From Pictodentalium vernedei (Eukaryota > Mollusca > Scaphopoda > Dentaliida > Dentaliidae): DNA of 64,000 bases. A program made the translations under genes and the position numbers. The stretch lies in the NCBI GenBank assembly GCA_031216915.1, contig CM062296.1, positions 456,396,681 to 456,460,680 of the forward strand, in the 5' to 3' direction. This document shows, piece after piece, positions 19,991 through 31,181 of this stretch (position 1 is the first letter of the stretch; the number at the start of each line of letters is the position of its first letter). The notes under the pieces are model-generated. The model was given only the letters and a program-made list of their open reading frames with translations, was not told where the DNA came from and did not search any database.

Positions 19991-22900
19991 ACGCTATATA
20001 TATATATATATATATATATACAAGCCTGCTACTAAGCATGATAGTTTAGTTTCTTGTCCGCGTTGCTCATTTCTGCCATTTTATCATTTATACAAATAGT
20101 TTATTTTGGCAGAGCAGGGCTTACCGAGAGTTCATATGCGTCTAGACGGTGTGATTAAAGACTGCATATATTCTTTTTCGCCGTTTATGTCTTTTCCAAT
20201 TTCAATGTTGGGAACGACATTATGTATAGTAGACTTAACTTAGACGCTTTATTATACGTAATCCGCCTTACTGAGGCGTTATCATTACGTCTTCAAGAAA
20301 AGATTTACGGGATATTATTCTCAATGTAATTTCTTTTGAGGGCAGTAGTTTGTTCACGTATAACATCGCCCTTCAGTGGCTGATTGGAGTTAGTTAGACG
20401 TGACGCAGCCCTAGCTACATCCACACGCGTGGATAGTAAGGTTAAGAACTCTCTCAGAGTCGCTTCGTTCTCGGAGGAGCTTCTCTTCGACGGCTACTTT
20501 TCGGCAATCCATTAATTGCTCGATTTATACGTTCTCTTGTCTATCTAGTGTTACAAGAGATTCAGACTGGGGCAAACATTCGGTGGTTGACTCAGAGAGT
20601 GCCGCCGCAGTTGCCGGACCCGAGTGTGGCTGTTATGACGGTTGCCAGTCAAACAGATTGGGATATAATACTGATCCCTACGGATTCGAAGTGCCAGGGT
20701 CTTTGGGTTCCGCAGTCTTTTAGCAATCAGTTTAACTTCCGCGGAATAATGTTTTTTAGGCTTGCTTTATGTCATTGCATGAACATTATTCAGAAACGCA
20801 TGCCCAAATTCCTGTCCTTTAATTCGACAGTAGTGGCGTATCTCCGGAACCAGGGAGGCACTCTTTCGTTTCCGTTATTCAATTTAATGGAAAGAATCCG
20901 TCTGTTGGTTATAGTACACCAAGTTCAGTTTTGGTCCGTCATATTCCGGGTCATCTGATTGTTTTATCGGACTCCCGTTCTCTTACGGGTCGCTTGTTGC
21001 TGTCAGAATGGACTCTCAACAAACAAGTATTCAATCAGATTTGCTATCTATGGGAGCGCCCAATGATGATTTATTTATGACACAGCTTGCTAATCAATTG
21101 CAGACGTATGTGTTGGCTTGTCCAGATCTCTGAGCTAATATTGTTAACGCTCTATTGATCTATAGGACGGAATGATAGGATACGCGTATCCTCCGGCGCT
21201 GTTGTTTTAGCAGGTATTGCTAAGATAAACAACCACAATACATTTCTGTTGATAGCATCTCTATCTTCACAGAGATCATGAGTAATTTACTCTCTTGTCT
21301 ACTGTGGGTCTTAACGTGAAATCTTCCTCTATGTGAGGATCTTTTTCACTGGGTAAATCGTGTCATCTTTATCACAACCAGCAGGGTCGCAACCTTCATG
21401 TATTCCGTTGTGTGGTCCGTATTGCATTGTAAGCACTGTACTGGACGAGCTTTGGACGCGATTTCTTACTATAGGAGATCCTCTTCTTCGCTATTCTATG
21501 CGGCTAAAGTGGAGGCTCTTCCGTCGTGGTGTAGGGATCATTATGTTCATATTGTTGATCCCTCCATACTACTCATTGCTATTTTTTAGTATACTTGTTT
21601 CACAAGATCTTCTGCAGCCTGTTATTATTTAGGTTATAGGTTTATGTTACCTCATACCTATGCACTCTACGATAGTTTACAATTGAGTCTTTTGTCTCTT
21701 TATCTAAGTCAGTTAGTAACTTTTTGATAAATAGACTTAGAATCTTTAGATTAAATTCCTATACGGATTTTAACTTCGGTTCTTATTTAGCTAAGTAATC
21801 ATTTGAGCCTCTGGAAACAGTAGTTTTCAAATTCTGACCTTTTAGACAGTAATTCTGTTGGTTTCTCTTTTACTGTAGAGTCAGTGAGTTTCCTGCACTA
21901 TCGATGGATGATTTTCACTTTCATAGTTTCGGAATCAATACTTCCGTTACTATTTAGGTTGGATTGTTGCATAAGAGTTAGGCTCCTATTATCCGGAACC
22001 TATTATTTTAAGGTCCTTCCGTCTTCGTATGGGCATAGGCCTTTACTCTTTCCGGGTACAGTTTATGTATTTATAAACAGATATCTGTTTATTACAAAGG
22101 GCGTAAGCTTCTTCTGTCTTTGATGTCTAGTAGAAGGACGTTACGCTCCATTTTATTGTTAATGGATTCTATTAACTATCGGTACTGCTTATGGTATATC
22201 ATTGACTTAGCAGTTGTGCTTAAGATTTCGGCTCATGAAGTAAGAGTTCTTCTACTTCTTGGGCTTACATTAATAGTGTCGCTATTATAGATTTTTGAAG
22301 GCCGCTCATTGCGCTCAGCCATCCACATTCATGAATTTTATCTTAGAAATATCGAGTCCATTTCTGGAGGCCTCTATTGTTAGGTCTATTATCTACTGCT
22401 CAGAATGTCATTCACTTAACAGTTGCTACTATAGCTAGGTAGGCTGTCTGTTTCGGCAGTGTCTCCGTTCGGCTGCCCTCTTCGCTCTGGGCTATTTGAC
22501 CCAGGGCAAGAAAAAGGTGGGGGGGGGGGGGGGGGAGGGTGTTCCCTTGGGTCACCTGTTTTACTATGAAAACAAGGGGATACCTCCTCCGGAGTTAGTA
22601 ATTCTGAGCTGTTATTGGGATGGTTGTTTAGTGAGAAGTTTAGGTTTTTAAAATTCATTCAAGTCTTAGTTTTTAAAGTATAGCTTTTGAATATTGCATA
22701 TGTCAACGGACATGATTATGCAATCCTCAGACACTTTTAGGAGTATAAGAGTCTCTATTCTCTAGACTTACTTTATTTATTGGCTTACTTTAAAAATTAT
22801 TAGTATAGGATTATATTGGATATTAATAGAGTACATGGATGTATGAAGCTCAATTTTGGAAGGTGTTGTATCTTTCTAATTTATCATAAATAAGAAAGAT

Positions 22901-23010
22901 ACATGTAAGGCCTATTACTTCTTTTTCCCTACAGGGGATGACTCTATTTTATTTTATTGAGCGTATTCCATTTTGCTCTATGTCCTTGGCCCTCCAGCCT
23001 TTTTACTATT

Positions 23011-23100
23011 CAGCTATGTCTGGGTCATTGGTACAGTATAAAAATGTTAAAAAATTTATAGTAATTTATATATTTTTTATACTTACCAATGACCCAGACG
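23011..23100. repeat. DIRS copy 2 internal complementary region
   Basis: Complement of this copy's own left end joined to the complement of its right end, exactly as in copy 1. Confidence 0.8.
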
Positions 23101-23174
23101 GGGATGGCCCTCCCAGGAGTTGGGAACTCTTGCCTCCCCGCTGAGTACATAGCGCTTACCAGGCACTGGTTATT

Positions 23175-23401
23175 AGAATGATTAATGGCGCCAATTTCGG
23201 AACGTCCTTGACACTGCGCATGCGCAGTAGGGGCGAAGTGTGGAGGGCCTTTCAGGACATGTTTTCTTTAGTTTTAGATGCAAATTTTGGGGATTGGGGG
23301 GCAAAATTTGTGTTTGGCCCTATATTTTAAGAGTTAGCACCAGCTATGTCTGGGTCATTGGTAAGTATAAAAAATATATAAATTACTATAAATTTTTTAA
23401 C
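23175..23401 (-). repeat. DIRS copy 2 right inverted terminal repeat
   Basis: Appears identical to the complement of the left ITR over ~190 nt, plus the right-only AT-rich tail ending TTTTTTAAC. The NRF1-type palindrome lies at 23213-23228. Confidence 0.85.
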
Positions 23402-26400
23402 ATTTCTTTTGCTTTTTCTGTTAAAGGGACTTGCCAATAACCCTTTAACAAGTCAAATTTTGTCACAAATTTAGCATGGCCAAGTTTGTCAATGCAGTCA
23501 TCAATTCTTGGAATTGGATAATTGTCTGTTTTGGTGAGGCTGTTCACCTTTCGGTAATCCGTACAAAATCGGTAACTGCCATCAGGTTTTGGGACGAGTA
23601 TACAGGGCGAACTCCAGTTGCTATGGCTAGTTTCTATGATATCATTGTCCAGGATATACTGTATTTCCTTTCCCATGATCTCAGCTTTGAAAGGGTTCAA
23701 TCTATATGGATGCTGTTTGATGGGATTTGCCTCTCCTACATCAACATCATGAAAAATAACAGATGTCCTACTAGGCACGTCGGGAAATAAGTGTTGATAT
23801 TTGAAAATTAAATCAACTAAATCTTTTCTTTGGTCAGGCAGTAAATAATCTGTTTTATTTTGTAGATCTCTCAGGACATCTGAGTTCTGTAACTTCAGAG
23901 GTACATTTTCGCCGCCTTCATGAATATCCTCTACAGGATTTTCCAGCTCATCCATGTGGGTGACTGTTGAGACTGGTAGAGAGTTTGGTTCTCTCTCATA
24001 ATAAGTTTTCAACATATTTATATGGCACAGCTGAGTATTTTTGAGTCTATCGGGAGTCTCAACAACATAATCAGTATCACTGATCTTGTGCTTAACAATA
24101 TAAGGGCCTGAATATCTTGCTTGTAAAGCATTGCCCTTTAAAGGGAATAATACTAGCACCTTGTCCCCAGCTTTAAAGGTGTGAAATTTTGCCTTTTTAT
24201 CATACCACGTCTTCATATGACTCTGGGCTTTCTGTAAATGTTTATTTGCCATTTCTCTGGCCTTGTGCAATTTTTCCTTAAAAGTGGACACATAATCCAG
24301 AAGAGAAATTTCAGGTGGCTCTTCTTCGAGCCATTTCTCCTTCAAAGCTGTGAGTGGACCCCTCACTGAGTGTCCAAACACTAATTCAAAAGGGCTGAAC
24401 CCCAGAGATTCCTGCACAGTCTCACGGACTGCAAATAAGAGGAGATGTACTCCTTCATCCCAATCCTTCTCATTATCCTCCCCATAGGCCTTTATCATGG
24501 TCTTCAGTGTTTGATGAAAGCGTTCTAGAGCTCCTTGACTTTCGGGATGATAGGCACTTGATGTGTACTGCATAATTTTGAGCTCATACATCACCTGCTG
24601 AAAAAGGTTGGACATAAAATTTGAACCTTGGTCCGATTGTACTGACCTGGGTAGACCGAAAGTTGTAAAAAATTTTATTAAGGCCTTAACTATTGTCTTA
24701 GTTTTAATATTTCTTAGAGGTATAGCTTCAGGAAATCGTGTAGAAGCACACATGATGGTAAGAAGATATTCATTTCCAGATCTTGTTCTAGGCAATGGGC
24801 CAACACAATCAATAATAATTCTACTAAATGGCTCCTCAAAAGCAGGGATTGGTTGAAGGGGAGCAGGAGGAATCTTCTGGTTGGGTTTTCCTACAATTTG
24901 ACAGGTGTGGCAGGTTTTACAAAATTCAACAACATCCTGTCGAAGCTTGGGCCAGTAAAAACATTGTTGAATACGAGAGTAGGTTTTCCTAACTCCCAAA
25001 TGTCCAGCCATTGGATTTTCATGAGCCAGGCTTATTATTTTATTCCGGTATTTAGTGGGGACAACTATTTGATAAATAACCTTCCAATCACTATTGGAGG
25101 GTACTTCTGGTGGCCGCCATTTCCTCATAAGTACACCAGATTTTCTGAAATAACCGACTGGGGAGTTTTGGGCTTCAGCCTGTGTTAGAGCCTTTTCACA
25201 TGGCTCGGCAAGGTCAGGATCACTTTCCTGTTCCTGAATTAAAGATGTCTGGGAAATGACATTCAAGGAGGTCCCCCTATCACTCTCAGGTGTAGTGGCC
25301 TCTTTACAATGTCTGGACAAGTCATCACACTGACTCAAAAATGTCTGAGACAAATCAATGTCTTCAGAATCCGTAACTCTGTGACAGTTCTTATCCTCAG
25401 CTTTGCTGTTTAAATCAACACAATTGAGGTTGTTATCAACCTCAGTTTTCTTTGCCATGGACCGAGTCACAGCACATGCTGGAAAGGCAAAAGGAAAACA
25501 TTCCTTCAAATTAATAATACTTTCATCTGTGCTCGGCTTATCCACCACTTGAGGTTCTACAGTGACTTTGTCACCAGCTAAGTCATTTCCCAATAATAAA
25601 GAAATACCTTTTACAGGTAGAGTAGGTCTGATTCCTGCTGTCACAGTCCCATTTACTAAGCTACTTCTTAAATTTATTTTATGAAGTGGGACCTTTAAAG
25701 AGTTTGACTCAATACCTGATATTAGAACTTGTGCCCCTGTAGCACTTTCTTCAGAAAATGGCAAAATGCCTTCTAACATTAATGACTGAGTAGCCCCTGT
25801 GTCTCTCAGTATTTTTATTGGTAAGGAACAGTGCTTATCCCCATCAAGGGAAACGAAGCCTTCAGAAATAAATGGCTTATAATTTTCTAAAGTGTCTTGC
25901 TTTATAACATAATTTTCAGGGCATGGAGCACATGCTAGTGTATTCTGTGAAGTAGAGGACTCATTTTTCCTTTTTAACAGCCAGCAATCAGATAATAAAT
26001 GACCTGCTTTCTTACAATAATTACAAGTTTTAGTTGAACTGTTGGGTCGTAATGGTGTAGGGCTGGCATTGAATGACTTATTCTCATTAGGCTTCCGATT
26101 AAATTTAGGTGGTGAAAAGTTTGTAGGATGGGAAGGATGATTGGAAGGATGAGTTTTATCTGAAGCTGGTCGAGGTCCACTTAGGAAAGAATTCTTGTGG
26201 GGCCAAAAATTTGTGGCGTTACGACTCATTTTATGAGTTAAGGCATAGTCATCTGCCAGTACTGCTGCTCTATTTAATGTGTCAACTTTTTGTTCATCCA
26301 GGTGGGCCTTTATATCTGAATGTATCTTTCCTTTAAACTCCTCAATCAGCATCATTTCCTTTAATTTTGTAAAATCTTTCCCTATTTCTTTTGAGTGGCA

Positions 26401-27309
26401 CCACCTGTCAAATAAATTTTGCTTTTCTCTGGCAAATTCCACATGAGTTTGATTTTCATTTTTATAATAATTTCTGAATTTCTGCCTATATGCCTCTGGA
26501 ACAAGTTCATATGCCTTAAGTATTGCCTCTTTAACAGCGTCATAATTGTTGCTTTGCTCAGAAGATAGAGCGGAATAGATTTCTTGGGCCTTCCCTTTCA
26601 AAACACTTTGCAGTAGCAAAGTCCAGACATCCCTTGGCCATTCTAAACTTGTTGCCACTTTTTCAAAATGTGAAAAATATTTATCAACTTCTTTTTCTTG
26701 AAAGGGGGGAACTAGCCTAACATGTTTAGTTGCATCAAATCTACTTGGAGAAATTACATTTGAGCCTTGACGTTGAGATTCTAATTCTTTTATTTTTATT
26801 TCCTTTTGGGCCTGAATTTCTAATTCTTTTAAGTGCATTTCTTTTTGAGCTTCTATTTCCCTTAATTTTAATTCCCTATCCTCTTTTTCTTTTTGAGCCT
26901 GAATTTGTTCCCTTTCTTTTTGAGCCTGAATTTGTTCCCTTTCTTTTTGAGCCAGAATTTGTTCCCTTTCTTTTTGAGCTTCTAATTCTTTTAATTTCAT
27001 TTCATTTTCCTGCCTTTTCATTTCTTGTTGCATTTCTAATCTCTCTAGTTCCAATTCTAACTTTTTGAGTTCAAGGGCATCAGTGGGTTGTGGTTCAGAG
27101 GGGAGAGTTTCAGACTGAGGCAAAAGGCCTTCCTCCATATAATGATTAACAATGAGCTGTTTAAGTTTATGTTTGTTCAGACCAGGGGTGGCAGGTAATT
27201 TTAGATACTGAGCAAGTTGAAATAAATCCTCCTTCTTAAGAGATTCTAAAAGAGCCAAACTAGGAGAGCTTTCAAATTCAGAAATAAATTCTGTCACCAT
27301 AAATACCAT
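23402..27309 (-). pseudogene. Gypsy gag-pol, N-terminal part: gag, protease, integrase, start of reverse transcriptase
   Basis: An open frame of ~1,300 codons from the ATG at 27309. Residues ~75-190 are a Glu/Lys/Gln-rich coiled coil with repeated QAQKEREQI-type units. Residues ~205-345 form a capsid C-terminal region resembling a SCAN domain; SCAN is thought to derive from Gmr1-like Gag. The zinc knuckle CNYCKKAGHLLSDC is near 430 and the protease motif LRDTGATQSL near 495. Integrase has its HHCC part at ~760-805 and the DDE residues in IIIDCVGPL, SDQGSNFMS and HPESQGALERFHQ. After a linker, reverse transcriptase begins (VPKPDGSYRFCTDYRKVN near 1245). The frame is then cut by the DIRS insertion. 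Fossil, broken by that one event. Confidence 0.92.
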
Positions 27310-27439
27310 GATGAAAAGGTTTGCTGGTTCTCAGAATATAAATAATAATACTGAAATTTTCTAAGAAAATTTAAATGTTTTGAAAGTGAGCCAAAATAAT
27401 AATTGCAATTTGCAATTTTCTCGTTATCTAATATTCAAT

Positions 27440-27457
27440 CTCGGCAACGAGCCCCCA
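27440..27457 (-). promoter_or_regulatory. Gypsy primer-binding site
   Basis: On the element's strand, TGGGGGCTCGTTGCCGAG lies 5 nt inside the 5' LTR. The first ~11 nt match the complement of the tRNA-Pro 3' end (TGGGGGCTCGT...), as in several retroviruses. The primer assignment is from memory. Confidence 0.6.
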
Positions 27458-27462
27458 ATTTC

Positions 27463-28436
27463 TGTTACGGTGTGGAATTATTAATGATATTGGTAACAGA
27501 AAGAAATCTGAGAATCAGCAACAAAACTATGAATTTAACTATTCTGAAATATAATTAAAAAAAAATTGATATAAAAAAATGATACAAAGATCTTTTACAC
27601 TAATTGGGTTACAGAAAATAAAAAAAACAATGGTACTTATCAGTTATAGAATTAGTCCAAAGTACAGTTTGACAGAATCCAGTAATCCAGTGGTGAAGTA
27701 TCTTCTGAAGAAAGTTACCAGCTGGTAGATGTAGTATTAAATCCAAGAATGTCTCTTCAGAAACAGTATCCCGTAGATTTATAATAAAATTTTCACTTAG
27801 AAATTTCAGCAGTCTCCAATAAAATATAATAAAATTCTCCACAAAATTCAAATGGAGTAAAAATCCAAGAAGTATTGGCGCCACAGGTAATTTCCAAACA
27901 ATCCAGTAGAATCCTGGCTTTTCACAAAATATTATTCTGTTTCACAGAAAGTATAAATTCTCTTTTCCAAGACGAACAAATTCTCTTCAAAATTCTCTTT
28001 TGGAATCAATCTTCCAAATTCACAAAGAAGCACTGCTTCTATAATAAATGCACTGCTCTGAAACAATAATAATCTCCAATGGAAACAATTGAAGTTAGTC
28101 TTTCTGAAATGGTTTTCTAAAATGAGTTTTTGAATTCTGTTGACAAACCTTTATATAGTAACCAGATAGAATGTCCCAGAAGAGGAAGTTTCTGCAATGT
28201 TCTATTAGTTTCTGAAGAATTCTGTTAAGGTTCAAGTAAACAAGGTCATTGACCTATTTAAACAATTAAACAATCAACAGCTATATGTACAATATATCAG
28301 TGTAACAAAGATGTAAACAAGGTCACTGAGTGCAAAAGAGTTAGACCAGTCAGAAAATGCAGAAATAAAAAAAATCTTTCTCACATAATTATCAACTTGA
28401 GGATATCAATCTCAATATAATATGGGGGCTATAACA
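27463..28436 (-). repeat. Gypsy 5' LTR (right copy)
   Basis: 974 bp, same length as the left LTR, with about three base differences noticed by eye. It holds the promoter for the minus-strand element. Flanked on the right by CCCCT (28437-28441). Confidence 0.92.
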
Positions 28437-29350
28437 CCCCTTAAATTCAGATTAAATATACCTACACATATTATACATCAAAATGAAGGTTGGGATGTAT
28501 AGAACAAGAAACACATATGTAATCAACTCATAGAGTTGACAGCAGACATCACTGCTTCCTGGAAGTCTGCTATCGTATTCATACCAGAACTGATAATAAA
28601 ATAATATTTCATCAGAACAACTTGTGGCCAAATGTGCTTCATATATTCAAGAACAAAGCTAGGCATTCAAAACACTTTCGAATACAGCGATAGGACTGCA
28701 TTTTAGAAAAAGGACAACACTGTCTGCATTTTTTATTGAAGATGGTTTCCATGCTCGACAGACATGCGCAAATCACTCGTTACCACGAATTTCCATCGAA
28801 AAACAAAATCGTAATTCTAAGAAATTTCAACAGGTATAATGATACCTTGCATTGAATATGGTAACTGTGTAATCTCTATCTAATAACAGTAAACTGTATA
28901 AAGGCGATCTTTTTCATTATTTGATTTTAGACAGCGTTGTTTTTACATGCTTTTTCCGTCCGATGACGTCGACCGGAAATCAAAAGTATACTCATACGTA
29001 AACAAAAGCAAAGGCTTTGGAATTTACCCCCATGCAGCTCTGTCGGCGTGTTTTGAAAAATTTTGATCTAGCTTTGTTCTTGGATATGTAAAGCACATTT
29101 GGCCACAAGTTGTTTTCGTGAAATATTATTAAATTATCAGTTCTGGTGCGAATACGGCAGCAGACTTCCAGGAACCAGTGGTGCCTACAGTCGACTCTAT
29201 GAGTTGATTACACATGTGTTTTGTGTTCTATACATCCCAACCTTCATTTTGATGTATAATTTGTTTATATTTATTTTGAATTTAAGGAATATGAGAGGTG
29301 AGAATTTTCAAAATAAACAAAATTTCATTACTTATATAGGCCCTTAAGGG
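28437..29350 (+). mobile_element. TTAA inverted-repeat element, copy 1 (host of the Gypsy insertion)
   Basis: A core of ~846 bp begins TTAAATTCAGATTAAATATA and ends in the inverted ...TATTTTGAATTTAA (TTAA at 29282-29285). The inverted arms are ~170 nt or longer and share CATCAAAATGAAGGTTGGG and CGACTCTATGAGTTGATTAC. TTAA at both ends fits a piggyBac/Kolobok-like target preference. Both copies share outer flanks (GACCAAAGTTAGGTTGGACG on one side, AGGTGAGAATTTTC... on the other), so the core sits in a larger repeat. Non-coding. The Gypsy inserted at its left edge; the left flank is at 14331-14398. Confidence 0.7.
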
Positions 29351-30250
29351 GACGTCCAACCTAACTTTGGTCAAATTTCATGCAATTTTCTTTCAAGTCT
29401 AAAAAAGGCCCAAAATGAATAACCCCAATAAATAATATACCAAAATTCTTGGAATGAAACATAGAACGTGTGGAAACTGAAATTTGCCATGGAACTGCTG
29501 CCATGTGTAAGTAGCACCACCTGAAAGTCTGCTATGGCATAAGTAAGAGAACAAAATTTTTACAATAAAATACCTCAAAATAAAATAACAGCTCTATTCT
29601 ATAAACATTGAAAGTACATACTCGAAGAAATCTTTTCCTAATTCATGAAAGTAATAAAGATTGAGACCAAATGTTATAAGTGGAGTGCTCAGTGATTGAA
29701 GGCAGACATTTTCTTTTGTTTATGTTTTGATTTGGGGAGTTCAACAAAGGTCAACTTGAAGGAGTCCACCAGAAGAAGTATGGAAGGACAAAAGAGTGTC
29801 TCCCAATATAAAGATATATGTGTCACTGTGGTGGTTTGGAAAGAAACTATGATATTCTCCTATGTAGAATGCACTGCAAAGTCATACTCTTGTGACTCGA
29901 ATAATAGAATGGGTCGGAATAAAAGTATGGGGTGGAAAACTGTCGCATAATTAATAAAAGTATTTGTTTGAATAAAAGTAAGGGGTGGAATTTCCTATTG
30001 AAACATAGTTAATACCCTGATTTCAAACTGCCTTAACCAATTAAGGCTCCATACTTTAATGCAGCAACAAAATACCCCTTTATATTGCTTTAAAAAGTGG
30101 TCCCCAAGTGTATTCTTCATCTACAAGACTACAACTCAACTTGGAATCAGATTTTATCTTAACAATGTTATCTACGGGTGTGTACATGTATACATGCTCG
30201 CATGCTCGTCGTCGTGGGACGTGTTGTTCAGTCTTGGGACATTTTTTCGG
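29351..30250. other. No gene seen
   Basis: Begins with the inverted form of the outer flank of the TTAA family (GACGTCCAACCTAACTTTGG), then unassigned sequence. A block with TATGGGGTGGAAAA and ATTAATAAAAGTA near 29920-29970 is echoed at 35340-35385, suggesting another small repeat. The short ORFs look random. Confidence 0.4.
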
Positions 30251-30320
30251 AATCTATTGCAAAATTGTTGGATTGTTATCCAGGAAAGTATTGATAATTG
30301 ACTTTTGGATATCTCAATGA

Positions 30321-31181
30321 TTGGTACTTACGGAGATGAGAGATAAATCCACCCCAAGACGACGTAGTAGGGGTTCTGATGGTCAAACTCCTAAACCACA
30401 TCAGAAGGTCAGCAAGATGGCATCTGGAGACGAGGAGATCAGTTTCAGTGAGAGTGGTGAAGATTTAACGGTTGCTCAACAGTTGTCAAATTTGGTTAAG
30501 GTAGTCTCTGATGTTAAAAGGGGACAAGAAGGGCTGCGTTGGAGTGTGGATAGCAAGTTGGACAAGTTTAAGGGAGAACTAATGGCATCTTTGGATGAAA
30601 AGTTTAAATTATTTAAAGATGACGTTGATGTTCAGATTACAACACAACAGACTCGTATCGATCAGTTGTTTTCACGGGTGAATGATTTACAAACGCAGGT
30701 CAACCTCACTGACCAGAAGATTGATAACATAAACAAAACATGTTTGTCGGATAGCCAACGCACTCATAATGATGACAGTGACACTGTTATAATTGCTACC
30801 AATATATCGGAATCGGAAAACGAGAATGTTTTAGACATTGCAAACGAAATAATCTCAGCGCTGGGAGACAATGTTAGAAGTAGTGTTAAGGTCATAGATG
30901 CTGAACGTTTGAAAAAACGCTATCGGGATAAGCCAGCATTGATCAAAATTCGAGTTGATAACCAAGAAAATAAAATTAAAATCTTGAGGGCCAAGAAGAA
31001 CCTTCTCTCCTCTGATTGTTTCAAGAGATGTTTTTTACGCGGTGGTAAATCACATATAGAGCGCCTGGTAGAGCTTAATGCCAAGACAATACTGAAAGAA
31101 CTGCCCAATGGTAGAGACTTCATTGTCACGGGGAGTGGTCGTATTGTGAAAAGGACTGACGAGGAATCTTCCGGAAGGTAG
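30321..31181 (+). CDS. LINE ORF1 protein
   Basis: 286 codons. The N-terminal ~45 residues are basic and Ser-rich. Residues ~50-140 are predicted coiled coil (QQLSNLVKVVSDVKRGQEG... to ...SRVNDLQTQVN). Residues ~150-280 (VIIATNISESENENVLDIAN..., RYRDKPALIKIRV, GKSHIERLVELNAK) resemble the RRM-like RNA-binding region of many invertebrate LINE ORF1 proteins. It should bind element RNA and form multimers. The frame ends in a single TAG, after which the same frame stays open into the endonuclease with no new stop. Translation of ORF2 could therefore use read-through or re-initiation, or the TAG could be a mutation. Confidence 0.8.
   Translation: MVLTEMRDKSTPRRRSRGSDGQTPKPHQKVSKMASGDEEISFSESGEDLTVAQQLSNLVKVVSDVKRGQEGLRWSVDSKLDKFKGELMASLDEKFKLFKDDVDVQITTQQTRIDQLFSRVNDLQTQVNLTDQKIDNINKTCLSDSQRTHNDDSDTVIIATNISESENENVLDIANEIISALGDNVRSSVKVIDAERLKKRYRDKPALIKIRVDNQENKIKILRAKKNLLSSDCFKRCFLRGGKSHIERLVELNAKTILKELPNGRDFIVTGSGRIVKRTDEESSGR

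Larger units (their letters stand above)
16481..23401 (+). mobile_element. DIRS-type element, copy 2, decayed, nested in the Gypsy
   Basis: A second DIRS copy, 6.9 kb, inserted into the Gypsy reverse-transcriptase region. It has the same parts in the same order as copy 1: left ITR 16481-16680, leader, gag-like region, reverse transcriptase/RNase H region, recombinase region, internal complementary region 23011-23100, right ITR 23175-23401. The coding body is heavily decayed, with breaks in the tens, and no long frame survives. The gag-like part is partly duplicated in tandem. The two ITRs, by contrast, appear identical over ~190 nt, and its complementary region matches its own ends (CAGCTATGTCTGG). 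Insertion is therefore recent although the body is old. Confidence 0.9.
14399..28436 (-). mobile_element. Ty3/Gypsy element of Gmr1-type domain order, minus strand, split by a DIRS insertion
   Basis: The element is bounded by two 974-bp LTRs (TG...CA) differing at about 3 positions, with a 5-bp target duplication CCCCT. One long gag-pol frame has the order capsid, zinc knuckle, protease, integrase, reverse transcriptase, RNase H. Integrase before reverse transcriptase is the Copia-like order known in the Gmr1 group of Ty3/Gypsy. No envelope gene is seen. The element is young (LTR difference ~0.3%). It is broken by one large insertion, the DIRS copy at 16.48-23.40 kb, and otherwise its frame is open. 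Without the insertion it would be ~7.1 kb. Confidence 0.92.
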
